Source: JBBQNR01 sp963774075
Lineage (GTDB): Bacteria; Actinomycetota; Thermoleophilia; Solirubrobacterales; JBBDJG01
Length of the DNA stretch: 64,000 nt
Direction of reading: 5' to 3'
Assembly (NCBI GenBank): GCA_963774075.1
Contig: CAVZDP010000003.1
Coordinates: 434,001 to 498,000, forward strand
The notes under the pieces are model-generated. The model ran no database searches. It had not been told where the DNA came from and saw nothing but the letters and a program-made list of their open reading frames with translations. Both the position numbers and the translations under genes were made by a program. Every line of letters starts with the position of its first letter. Within the stretch, counting starts at the first letter, position 1. Shown in pieces: positions 25,851 through 33,161 of the stretch.

Positions 25851-26659
25851 AGCACTACCTCTCGGTCTGCGCGATCTATCGCGACGAGGCGTCCTACCTG
25901 CACGAATGGGTGACCCTGCACCGCCTCGCCGGCGTGGAGCACTTCTACCTCTACGACAACGGCAGCGTCGACGAGCACGAGGAGGTGCTCGAGCGCTACG
26001 TCGCCGAAGGCCTGGTGGACGTGCTTCCCTGGGACGTCCATCCGGGACAGCTGAAGGCCTACGAGCACTGCCTGGCGGAGCGACGGGACGAGTCGCGCTG
26101 GATCGCGTTCATCGACATCGACGAGTTCCTCTTCTCCCCGACACTGCGCCCGCTCCCGGAGCTGCTGGCTGGATATGAGCAGTGGCCGGGAGTCGTCGCG
26201 AACTGGGCCGTTTTCGGCACGTCGGGCCACGAGACGAGGCCGGACGGACTCGTCATCGAGAGCTATCTGAATCGCTCCGGCAACGAGCGGCTGAACAGCC
26301 ACGTCAAGACCATCGCGGACCCACGGCGAGTCGAGCGGCCGGGTGGCAACCCGCATTTCTTGGTCTACTCCGAGGGCGAAGCCGTCGATGAGACCGGAGG
26401 GCCGGTCGATGGGCCACCGTGGAGCTTCACGGCGGAGGTTCACTTCGACCTGCTGCGCGTCAACCACTACTACACGAAGTCCGAGCAGGAGTTCCGCACG
26501 AAACTCGCCAAGCCCAAGGCACATGGCCCGAAGTACCAGGTGCCCGTCGCCGAGCGCGAACGCCTCGAGCCGGCGATTGCGGCGCTGAACGACATCGAGG
26601 ACCGAACGATCCTCGCGTACCTTCCCAGGCTCCGAGAGGCGCTAGATGCGCTGCAATAA
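25847..26659 (+). CDS. GT92-type glycosyltransferase, tandem copy 3
   Basis: 270 residues from GTG 25847, overlapping the previous stop by 4 bases. YLSVCAIYRDEASYLHEW, HFYLYDNGSVDEHEEVL, WIAFIDIDEFLFSPTLRPL (with DIDE instead of DLDE), FGTSGHETRPDGLVIESY and RVNHYYTKSEQEFRTKL place it in GT92. The C-terminus ends with a short helical tail (LRDALDALQ type). It is soluble and expected to act on the same cytoplasmic glycan intermediate as its neighbours. Confidence 0.85.
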   Translation: MKHYLSVCAIYRDEASYLHEWVTLHRLAGVEHFYLYDNGSVDEHEEVLERYVAEGLVDVLPWDVHPGQLKAYEHCLAERRDESRWIAFIDIDEFLFSPTLRPLPELLAGYEQWPGVVANWAVFGTSGHETRPDGLVIESYLNRSGNERLNSHVKTIADPRRVERPGGNPHFLVYSEGEAVDETGGPVDGPPWSFTAEVHFDLLRVNHYYTKSEQEFRTKLAKPKAHGPKYQVPVAERERLEPAIAALNDIEDRTILAYLPRLREALDALQ

Positions 26660-26668
26660 TCGCAGTCG

Positions 26669-27694
26669 TTGAAGCCGTACCTTTCCGTCTGGGCGCTCTA
26701 TCAGGACGAGGCGCCGTATCTCCGAGAGTGGATCGAGTTCCACCGCCTGATGGGCGTGGAGCGCTTCTACCTGTACGACCACGACAGCGTCGACGACCAC
26801 CGCGAGCAGCTCGCGCCCTACGTCGCCGACGGCACGGTGGTGTTTTACGACTGGCCGATCGACCCGGGGCAGGTCCAGGCTGCCAACCATTGCCTCGAGC
26901 ACCACCGAGACGAGACGCGCTGGCTCACCTTCCTCGACCTCGACGAGTTCCTCTTCTCGCCGACGGGCAGGCCGCTTCCCGAGGTGCTCGCCGACTACGA
27001 GCAGTGGCCCGGCGTCGTGGTCAACTGGGCGACGTTCGGCACGTGCGGCCACGAGACGCCGCCCGACGGGCTCGTGATCGAGAACTACACCTCCCGTACC
27101 GACAACCCTGGGATCAACGGGAACAAGAAGACGATCGTCGACCCGGCCCGCGTGATCCAGAACCGTGGCGGGTTGTTCGACTACACCGAGGGCTTCTCGG
27201 TGGACGAAAACATGGAGCAGGCGGACGGCCGCGTGTCGGAGAAGGTCTCGTTCTCGCGCCTCCGGATCAACCACTATCACACGAAGTCGGCGATCGAGTT
27301 CGAGCGCAAGATCGCCAAGCCTCGAGCGGACCGGCGCGGCGTGCGAGATACGAGCAAGCGGCTGCGGGGGAAGATCCTGGGCGGCCTGAACGAGGTCCAC
27401 GACGAGACGCTCGTCCCGTATGGGCCGGCGGTGCGCGAGGCGCTAGAGCGCACCGAGAGCCGCTGGCGCGAGGCGGGCGGTGGCGCGCGTGGCAACGCTT
27501 TCGAGGTCGACCCGCAGGCGCTCCAGTTCGCGCGCGACGTCCTGATGGGCGTCGCGGTCTGCTCGGCCGACGGCGATCCGTACCCGCACGTGGACCTGGT
27601 CGAGAAGGCGGCGGCCATGCTCGTCGGGCGGCCGTACCCCGAGCGCGACGGGCCCGAGACGCCCGAGACGTCCGAGACGTCCGAGACGGCGTAA
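26669..27694 (+). CDS. GT92-type glycosyltransferase, tandem copy 4, with a C-terminal extension
   Basis: 341 residues from TTG 26669. YLSVWALYQDEAPYLREW, RFYLYDHDSVDDHREQL, WLTFLDLDEFLFSPTGRPL, FGTCGHETPPDGLVIENY and RINHYHTKSAIEFERKI are the GT92 landmarks. It differs from copies 1-3 in having about 70 extra C-terminal residues after the GT92 domain. These end in the acidic repeat PETPETSETSETA, coded by four 9-base units. The start has no strong ribosome binding site and lies 9 bases after the previous stop. Confidence 0.83.
   Translation: MKPYLSVWALYQDEAPYLREWIEFHRLMGVERFYLYDHDSVDDHREQLAPYVADGTVVFYDWPIDPGQVQAANHCLEHHRDETRWLTFLDLDEFLFSPTGRPLPEVLADYEQWPGVVVNWATFGTCGHETPPDGLVIENYTSRTDNPGINGNKKTIVDPARVIQNRGGLFDYTEGFSVDENMEQADGRVSEKVSFSRLRINHYHTKSAIEFERKIAKPRADRRGVRDTSKRLRGKILGGLNEVHDETLVPYGPAVREALERTESRWREAGGGARGNAFEVDPQALQFARDVLMGVAVCSADGDPYPHVDLVEKAAAMLVGRPYPERDGPETPETSETSETA
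27653..27688 (+). repeat. Four-unit 9-base tandem repeat in coding sequence
   Basis: Four units of YCCGAGACG (27653, 27662, 27671, 27680) code for the PET/SET tail of the GT92 protein just before its stop. Because the unit is 9 bases, copy-number change by slippage would lengthen or shorten the tail without a frameshift. Confidence 0.85.
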
Positions 27695-27697
27695 CCG

Positions 27698-28858
27698 ATG
27701 CCCGCGGTTGTCGTCGGCGGCGCTGTCGCCAACAAGCTGCTGAACGGCGGCGAGGCCTGGGTTCGCCTGAGCTGGCTGCTGGGCCTGGCGCGGCTGGGCT
27801 GCGACACGTACTTCGTCGAACAGATACACCCTTCGAGCTGCGTGGACCGCGACGGGCGACCCGCGGAGTTCGAGGACTCCGCCAACCGTCGGTACTTCGA
27901 CGCGGTCATGCGCGAGTTCGGGCTCGAGCGCTCGTCGGCGCTGCTCCTCGAGGGGAGCGAGCACACGAGCGGCATGGCCTACGACGATCTACTCGAGCTG
28001 GCGGCATCGGCCGACCTGCTGATCAACGTCAGCGGTCACCTCAGCGCCGAGCCGGTCATGACGCGGCTGCGGCGCAAGGCCTACGTCGACCTCGACCCCG
28101 GCTTCACCCAGTTCTGGCACGCGAGCGGCCGCCCCGGCGCCCGCCTGGAGGGACACGACTGGTTCTTCACGGTGGGCGAGAACATCGGGAGACCGTCCAG
28201 CACCGTGCCCACCGGGGGCATCGACTGGCGCCCCGTGCGCCCACCCGTCGTGCTCGACGAGTGGCCTCGGGCGGAGATTCTCGAAGCGCGGCGCTTCACG
28301 ACGATCGCCACCTGGCGCAGCGGTTACGGCACGGTGGAGCACGAAGGCCGCACGTACGGCCTCAAGGTGCACGAGTTCCGCAAGATCGTGGACCTTCCCC
28401 GGCGCGTGCGCGCCCGTTTCGAGCTCGCGCTCGACATCCATCCCGGCGACTCACGCGATCTGGAGTCGCTTCGCGAGCATGGCTGGCAGATCGTGGACCC
28501 GCGGGAGGTGGCGGTGACCCCGGATGCGTTCCGCGCCTACGTGCAGGGCTCCGGAGCTGAGTTCTCGGTGGCGCAGGGCGTCTACGTCGACACGCGCTCC
28601 GGCTGGTTCAGCGACAGGACCGTGCGTTACCTCGCCTCGGGAAGGCCGGCTCTGGTGCAGGAGACCGGGTTCAGCGACAACTACCCGACGGGCGAGGGCC
28701 TGCTCTCCTTCTCGTCGCTCGAGGAGGCGGTGGCGGGCGCCGACGCGATCGAATCCCGCTATGAGGAGCACAGCGAGGCGGCGCGGGCGCTGGCGGAGCG
28801 CTTCTTCGACTCAGACGACGTCCTGAGCTCGTTTCTGGAGCAGGTGGGAGTTCGGTAG
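27698..28858 (+). CDS. Glycosyltransferase-like protein, second member of the 13393 family
   Basis: 386 residues from ATG 27698. PAVVVGGAVANKLLNGGEAW at the start matches the glycine-rich opening of the 13393 and 29647 proteins. Other shared blocks are YVDLDPGFTQFWH, VPTGGIDWRPVRPPVVLDEW and, near the C-terminus, GRPALVQETGFSDNYPTGEG. The fold looks GT-B-like, but I cannot name a CAZy family. It abuts the sulfotransferase gene at 28859 with no gap, so glycan extension and sulfation are co-expressed here. Confidence 0.75.
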   Translation: MPAVVVGGAVANKLLNGGEAWVRLSWLLGLARLGCDTYFVEQIHPSSCVDRDGRPAEFEDSANRRYFDAVMREFGLERSSALLLEGSEHTSGMAYDDLLELAASADLLINVSGHLSAEPVMTRLRRKAYVDLDPGFTQFWHASGRPGARLEGHDWFFTVGENIGRPSSTVPTGGIDWRPVRPPVVLDEWPRAEILEARRFTTIATWRSGYGTVEHEGRTYGLKVHEFRKIVDLPRRVRARFELALDIHPGDSRDLESLREHGWQIVDPREVAVTPDAFRAYVQGSGAEFSVAQGVYVDTRSGWFSDRTVRYLASGRPALVQETGFSDNYPTGEGLLSFSSLEEAVAGADAIESRYEEHSEAARALAERFFDSDDVLSSFLEQVGVR

Positions 28859-29623
28859 ATGAGCGATCCCACGAGCCACGCGCAGCACGGGGACCCGGCG
28901 CAGGCGCCCGCTGCGACCCCGGACTGGCCCACCTTCCCCGGCGGTCCGCGCGCTCAGCGGCTGCACTCGATGGTGATGACGCGCCACTTCATCCTGATAC
29001 ACGTCCCGCGCACGGGCGGACAGTTCATTCGCAAGGTGTGCTTCGAGCACCTGCCGGCGACGTGGTTCATCCGCAACGCGCTCGACGCGCATACTCCGTA
29101 CGACGTGATCGCGGACGACTTCGCCCAGCTCCCGATGTTCGCTGTGGCACGCAATCCGTGGGACTGGTACGTGTCCTGGTACCACTACCTGACCCAGACC
29201 GACGCCGCCGACAGGACCGGCCCGATGTGGACCTCCGCCTTCGACAGCGGTAGAAGCGACTTCAAGTCCACGGTCACGGCAGCGTGCAGCGGGCGCGGGT
29301 TCACCAACCCGCGCACGGAGCCCATCATGCGCGAGCTCGACTGCGACCACCTCTCCGCCGTCTACATGCGGATCGCGGGCCGGGGAGTGGATGCCGGGCG
29401 CGTGCAGGTCGGGCGCTTCGAATCGCTCCAGCTCGATTTCCTCGCGTTCCTCGAGCGCCATCAGGTGCCGACCGGGCGCGCGTTCGAGCGAACGGTCATG
29501 GCCGAGCCACCGTTCGGGTCCAGCAAGCGGGGGCGCTACCAGGACTACTACGACGATGAGCTGCGCGATCTGGTGGCCGAGAAGGCGCGCCGCCTGATCG
29601 CCGCCCACGGGTACGAGTTCTGA
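28859..29623 (+). CDS. Sulfotransferase family protein
   Basis: 254 residues from ATG 28859, directly after the TAG of the previous gene. ILIHVPRTGGQFIRKVCF (about 46) is the PAPS 5'-phosphosulfate loop of the Sulfotransfer_2-type family. FAVARNPWDWYVSWYHYL (about 93) is the 3'-phosphate-binding R-(N/D)-P-x-(D/E)-R-like segment. It lacks the beta-rich N-terminal domain of the three long sulfotransferases and is closer in motif to the 11410 protein. It likely sulfates the same surface glycan, using PAPS from CysC (32601). Confidence 0.82.
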   Translation: MSDPTSHAQHGDPAQAPAATPDWPTFPGGPRAQRLHSMVMTRHFILIHVPRTGGQFIRKVCFEHLPATWFIRNALDAHTPYDVIADDFAQLPMFAVARNPWDWYVSWYHYLTQTDAADRTGPMWTSAFDSGRSDFKSTVTAACSGRGFTNPRTEPIMRELDCDHLSAVYMRIAGRGVDAGRVQVGRFESLQLDFLAFLERHQVPTGRAFERTVMAEPPFGSSKRGRYQDYYDDELRDLVAEKARRLIAAHGYEF

Positions 29624-29646
29624 GCGACCGCCGGCTGAGACTGATC

Positions 29647-30780
29647 GTGAGCGGGATGGTCGCCGCCGTCCCGCGTCAGGGGGGCGCCGCCTGGGCGGTG
29701 CTCCAGTACGTGCTCGGGCTGCGGCGGCTGGGCCACGAGGTCCTGCTCGTGGAGGAGTACGGCCAGCGACCGGACGAGTCGGGCGGAAAGCCGCTCGCCC
29801 AGTCCGCGGCAGGCCTCTACTTCAGCGGACTCGCCTCCCGCTTCGGGATCGAGGACTCCGCGGCGCTCCTGCGCGCCGGGAGCGAGGAGACGGTCGGGCT
29901 GCCGTACGCGCGCCTCGTCGAAGCGGCCGCCGGCGCCGACGCACTCGTCAACATCTCGGGCATCCTCACCGACGAGCGCCTGCTCGAGCCGATACCCGTC
30001 CGCGTCTACCTCGACCTCGATCCCGCGTTCACGCAGCTGTGGCAGGACGAGGGCATCGACATGCGCTTCGGCGGCCACACGCACTTCGCGACGGTCGGCA
30101 AGGCGATCGGCACGCCAGAGTGCGACCTCCCCACGTGCGGGCGCGACTGGATCACGACCCTCCCACCCGTCGTGCTGGAGCACTGGCCGCGAGCAGAGAA
30201 GATCGAGCACGACGCTCTCACCACCATCGCGAACTGGCGCGGTTACGGCTCGGTGGAGCGCGACGGCGTTCATTACGGCCAGAAGGTTCATTCGCTGCGC
30301 GAGCTGATCGAGCTTCCCCTCAAGGCCCCGATCCGCTTCCTGCTCGCCCTCGCGATCCACCCGGACGAGGCGCGCGACCTCGAGGCACTCGAGCGCAACG
30401 GATGGGAGTTGACGAGCGCCGACCTCGCCGCCGGCACGCCGGACGCCTACCGCGACTTCATCCGGGGATCGCTGGCCGAGTTCGGGTTCGCCAAGAGCGG
30501 CTACGTGCTGTCTGGCTCCGGCTGGTTCAGTGATCGCAGCGCCTGCTATCTGGCGTCCGGGCGGCCGGTGATCGCGCAGGAGACCGGCTGGAGCCGGTTC
30601 ATCCCCGCCGGAGAGGGACTGTTCGCGTTCAGCAGCCAGGAAGACGTCGTCGCTGCTGTCGTCGAGATGAAGAGCGACTATGAGCGTCATGCCCGCGCCG
30701 CTCGGCGGCTGGCAGAGCGCCATCTGGACTCGGACGTGGTGTTGCCGCGCCTCTTGTCAGAGCTCGGTCTGGACGCGTGA
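29647..30780 (+). CDS. Glycosyltransferase-like protein, third member of the 13393 family
   Basis: At least 377 residues. GTG 29647 is the first standard start, but the conserved first strand (RLIVSGMVAAVPRQGGAAW) begins before it. The frame is open upstream to CTG 29635 and CTG 29620, the latter overlapping the previous stop, so translation may begin at a CTG. VYLDLDPAFTQLWQDEG, LPTCGRDWITTLPPVVLEHW and GRPVIAQETGWSRFIPAGEG align with the 13393 and 27698 proteins. The next gene overlaps its stop as GTGA. Substrate unknown. Confidence 0.75.
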   Translation: MSGMVAAVPRQGGAAWAVLQYVLGLRRLGHEVLLVEEYGQRPDESGGKPLAQSAAGLYFSGLASRFGIEDSAALLRAGSEETVGLPYARLVEAAAGADALVNISGILTDERLLEPIPVRVYLDLDPAFTQLWQDEGIDMRFGGHTHFATVGKAIGTPECDLPTCGRDWITTLPPVVLEHWPRAEKIEHDALTTIANWRGYGSVERDGVHYGQKVHSLRELIELPLKAPIRFLLALAIHPDEARDLEALERNGWELTSADLAAGTPDAYRDFIRGSLAEFGFAKSGYVLSGSGWFSDRSACYLASGRPVIAQETGWSRFIPAGEGLFAFSSQEDVVAAVVEMKSDYERHARAARRLAERHLDSDVVLPRLLSELGLDA

Positions 30781-31796
30781 CCCAAACCTCAGACGCCGAC
30801 CTCCGCGCGGGGCTCGAGCGGGCGCTCGCCGAGGCGTCCGCGCAGCCGGGGCCCATCGCGCGCCTGGAGCGCCGTCCCTGTCCCTACCAGACGAGCTTCA
30901 CACTCGAGGAGCTCGACGTCGAGCTCGAAGGCGGAGAGACGCTGGAGCTGGTCTTCAAGGACCTCGCTCGCGACGCCCTGTCCGAGGAGGCACGCGATGC
31001 CAAGCCGGCCTTCCTGCACGACCCGGAGCGCGAGATCGAGGCCTACTCACGTGTGCTCTCGAACGCCGGCCTCGGCACGCCCCGCTTCTACGGCGCGGCC
31101 GTGGAGCCTCGACTCTCCCGCTACTGGCTCTTCATCGAGCGGGTCGAGGGAGTGCCGCTCTGGCAGATCGGGGAGCTCGAGCGCTGGCGGCACGTCGCTC
31201 GCTGGCTGGCTCGGATGCACGAACGCTTCCTGAGCGAGCGAGCGCCGTGGGAGGACGCGAGGCATCTGCTTCGGTACGACGCGGACCTCTTCAGGGTCTG
31301 GCCCGAGCGCGCCCGCGACCTGGCGCGGCGGGCGACGGACGAGGAGGCGCCCTCCCGGCTCGAGCGAATCGAGTGGATCGCCGCCCGCTACGAGCCGGTC
31401 GTGGAGCGCCTCGGTTCGCTCCAACAGACGTTCCTGCACGGCGAGCTCTACGCCTCAAACGTGCTGATACCCGAAACGGGCTCGGAAGGCCGCGTGAGCC
31501 CGATCGACTGGGAGCAGGCCGCGATCGGGCCGGGCATGATCGACCTCGCCGCGCTGTCCGCAGGGGATTGGGACGAAGAGCAGCGCGCTTCGCTCGCCGA
31601 CGCCTACGCAGGAGCGCTCGAGCGCCCGGAGGCGCTCGGCGCCGGCCCGGAGGACATCACCGGGTCACTGGACTGCTGCCTGCTGCATCTGGCGATGCAG
31701 TGGCTGGGCTGGGCAGAGCGCTGGCGGCCGCCGCGAGAGCACGCGCACGACTGGCTCGAGGAGGCGACGGGAGCGGCGCAGAGGCTGGGCCTGTGA
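30777..31796 (+). CDS. Aminoglycoside phosphotransferase (APH)-fold kinase
   Basis: 339 residues from GTG 30777, overlapping the previous stop by 4 bases. TFLHGELYASNVLI (about 218-231) is the Brenner motif of APH/choline kinases, but with Glu where the catalytic Asp (HGD) is usual. SPIDWEQAAIGPGMIDLAAL is the metal-binding region. The N-terminal lobe includes LELVFKDLAR. Family members phosphorylate small hydroxyl compounds such as sugars or choline. Here it could activate a sugar or polyol for the glycan; antibiotic resistance is less likely given the context. The D-to-E change may lower activity. Confidence 0.78.
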   Translation: MTQTSDADLRAGLERALAEASAQPGPIARLERRPCPYQTSFTLEELDVELEGGETLELVFKDLARDALSEEARDAKPAFLHDPEREIEAYSRVLSNAGLGTPRFYGAAVEPRLSRYWLFIERVEGVPLWQIGELERWRHVARWLARMHERFLSERAPWEDARHLLRYDADLFRVWPERARDLARRATDEEAPSRLERIEWIAARYEPVVERLGSLQQTFLHGELYASNVLIPETGSEGRVSPIDWEQAAIGPGMIDLAALSAGDWDEEQRASLADAYAGALERPEALGAGPEDITGSLDCCLLHLAMQWLGWAERWRPPREHAHDWLEEATGAAQRLGL

Positions 31797-31836
31797 GCGG
31801 GGTGGGCCCGGTCGATCCGGGATCATCCGAGCTGAG

Positions 31837-32541
31837 ATGATGATTTCGCAGGACGGCCGCTTCCTGATCGTGAACGCCGATGACTTCGGTCACAGCGCGG
31901 GCGTCAACGCCGGCGTCATCAAGGCCCACGAGCGCGGGATCGTGACGAGCGCGAGCCTGATGGTGCGAGGCGGCGCCGCTGCCGGGGCGGCGGCCTACGG
32001 GCGCGGCTCGTCGCTCAGCCTGGGACTGCACGTCGACCTCGGAGAGTGGTCCTGGGGCGATGGCGACTGGGTGGAGCGCTACGAGGTGGTCCCGATGGAG
32101 GATGGGGCGGCCGTCGAGGGAGAGGTGCGGCGCCAGCTCGAGCGCTTTCACGAGCTGGTCGGGCGCGGCCCCAGTCACTTGGACTCGCATCAGCACGTCC
32201 ACACCTCCGAGCCGGCCGCGGGCGTGCTCGTGCGGCTGGCGCAGGAGCTGGGCGTGCCGTTGAGGCACAGCGGCCAGGTCCGCTACTGCGGGGACCTCTA
32301 CGGGCAAACCTCCACCGGCGAGCCGATGCGGGAGGCGATCGGGGTCGAAAACCTGATCGAGATCCTGCGCCGGCTCGAGCCGGGGGTCACCGAGCTCGCC
32401 TGCCACCCCGGCGAGGGCAGCGACATCGACTCCCCCTACCGTTACGAGCGCGAGGAGGAGCTGAGCGCCCTCTGCGATTCGAGGGTTCGCGCGACGATCG
32501 AGGCCGAGGGCATAGTCCTTCGATCTTTCGCGGACATTTAG
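31837..32541 (+). CDS. ChbG/YdjC-family carbohydrate deacetylase
   Basis: 234 residues from ATG 31837; a second ATG at the next codon is equally possible. FLIVNADDFGHSAGVNAG (about 9) supplies the family's DD metal ligands, SLGLHVDLGEW the substrate strand, and SHLDSHQHVHTSEP (about 111) the His metal ligands. CHPGEGSDI is the C-terminal catalytic His region. Members remove acetyl groups from N-acetylated sugars such as chitobiose or the hopanoid HpnK substrate. Here it would de-N-acetylate an amino sugar of the surface glycan, freeing an amine for sulfation or other decoration. Confidence 0.86.
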   Translation: MMISQDGRFLIVNADDFGHSAGVNAGVIKAHERGIVTSASLMVRGGAAAGAAAYGRGSSLSLGLHVDLGEWSWGDGDWVERYEVVPMEDGAAVEGEVRRQLERFHELVGRGPSHLDSHQHVHTSEPAAGVLVRLAQELGVPLRHSGQVRYCGDLYGQTSTGEPMREAIGVENLIEILRRLEPGVTELACHPGEGSDIDSPYRYEREEELSALCDSRVRATIEAEGIVLRSFADI

Positions 32542-32600
32542 CCTCCCCCCGCACCGCGACCGCCGAGGCCGGGGGCCGCCGACCTGTAACTTTCCCGCTC

Positions 32601-33143
32601 GTGCCCGAGCGCGACGGATTCACCCTCTGGCTCACCGGTCTGCCGAGATCCGGCAAGTCGACGATCGCTGGGCTCGTCGCCGGTAGGCTGCGCGCGCTCG
32701 GCGTCGAGCGGGTGGAGCTGCTCGACGGCGACATCGTGCGCGAGGGCCTCTGCAGGGGCCTCGGCTTCTCGCGCGAGGACCGGATGGAGAACATCCGCCG
32801 TATCGCGCTCGTCTCGAAGCTGCTGACCCGAAACGGGGTGGCGGTGATCGTGGCGGCGATCTCCCCCTACCGCGAGGACCGCGAGCTCGCTCGAGAGGAG
32901 ATCCAGTCGTTCGTGGAGGTCTGGTGCAAGGCCTCGGTCGAGGCCTGCGCGGCACGCGACTACAAGGGCCTCTACGAGAAGGCGATGCGAGGCGAGATCA
33001 CGAACCTCACCGGCGTCAACGACCCCTACGAGGAGCCCGAGGACGCCGACGTCGTCCTCGAAACCGAGGGCGAGCCGCCAAAGCAGAGCGCCGATCGCGT
33101 GATGCAGGCGCTGATCGAGAAGGGCTTCGTCAGGCGCCGCTAG
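32601..33143 (+). CDS. cysC: Adenylylsulfate (APS) kinase
   Basis: 180 residues from GTG 32601. The frame is open back to 32046 only as shadow. LWLTGLPRSGKSTIAGLV is the Walker A loop. LLDGDIVREGLCRGLGFS and DRMENIRRIALVSKLL are the APS-binding DGD and N-x2-R signatures, and AAISPYREDRELAREE and TGVNDPYEEPEDADVVL close the fold. It phosphorylates APS with ATP to give PAPS, the donor for the five sulfotransferases in this window. No ATP sulfurylase (cysD/cysN or sat) is visible here, so APS must come from elsewhere. It ends 18 bases before the convergent 33162 gene. Confidence 0.93.
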   Translation: MPERDGFTLWLTGLPRSGKSTIAGLVAGRLRALGVERVELLDGDIVREGLCRGLGFSREDRMENIRRIALVSKLLTRNGVAVIVAAISPYREDRELAREEIQSFVEVWCKASVEACAARDYKGLYEKAMRGEITNLTGVNDPYEEPEDADVVLETEGEPPKQSADRVMQALIEKGFVRRR

Positions 33144-33161
33144 GTCTAAAGCGGCGGGCGC

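Noticed and set aside
31797..31836. Gap between the APH-like and ChbG-like genes as a promoter
   Set aside because: No -10/-35 pair is visible in 40 bases; the genes are probably in one transcript.
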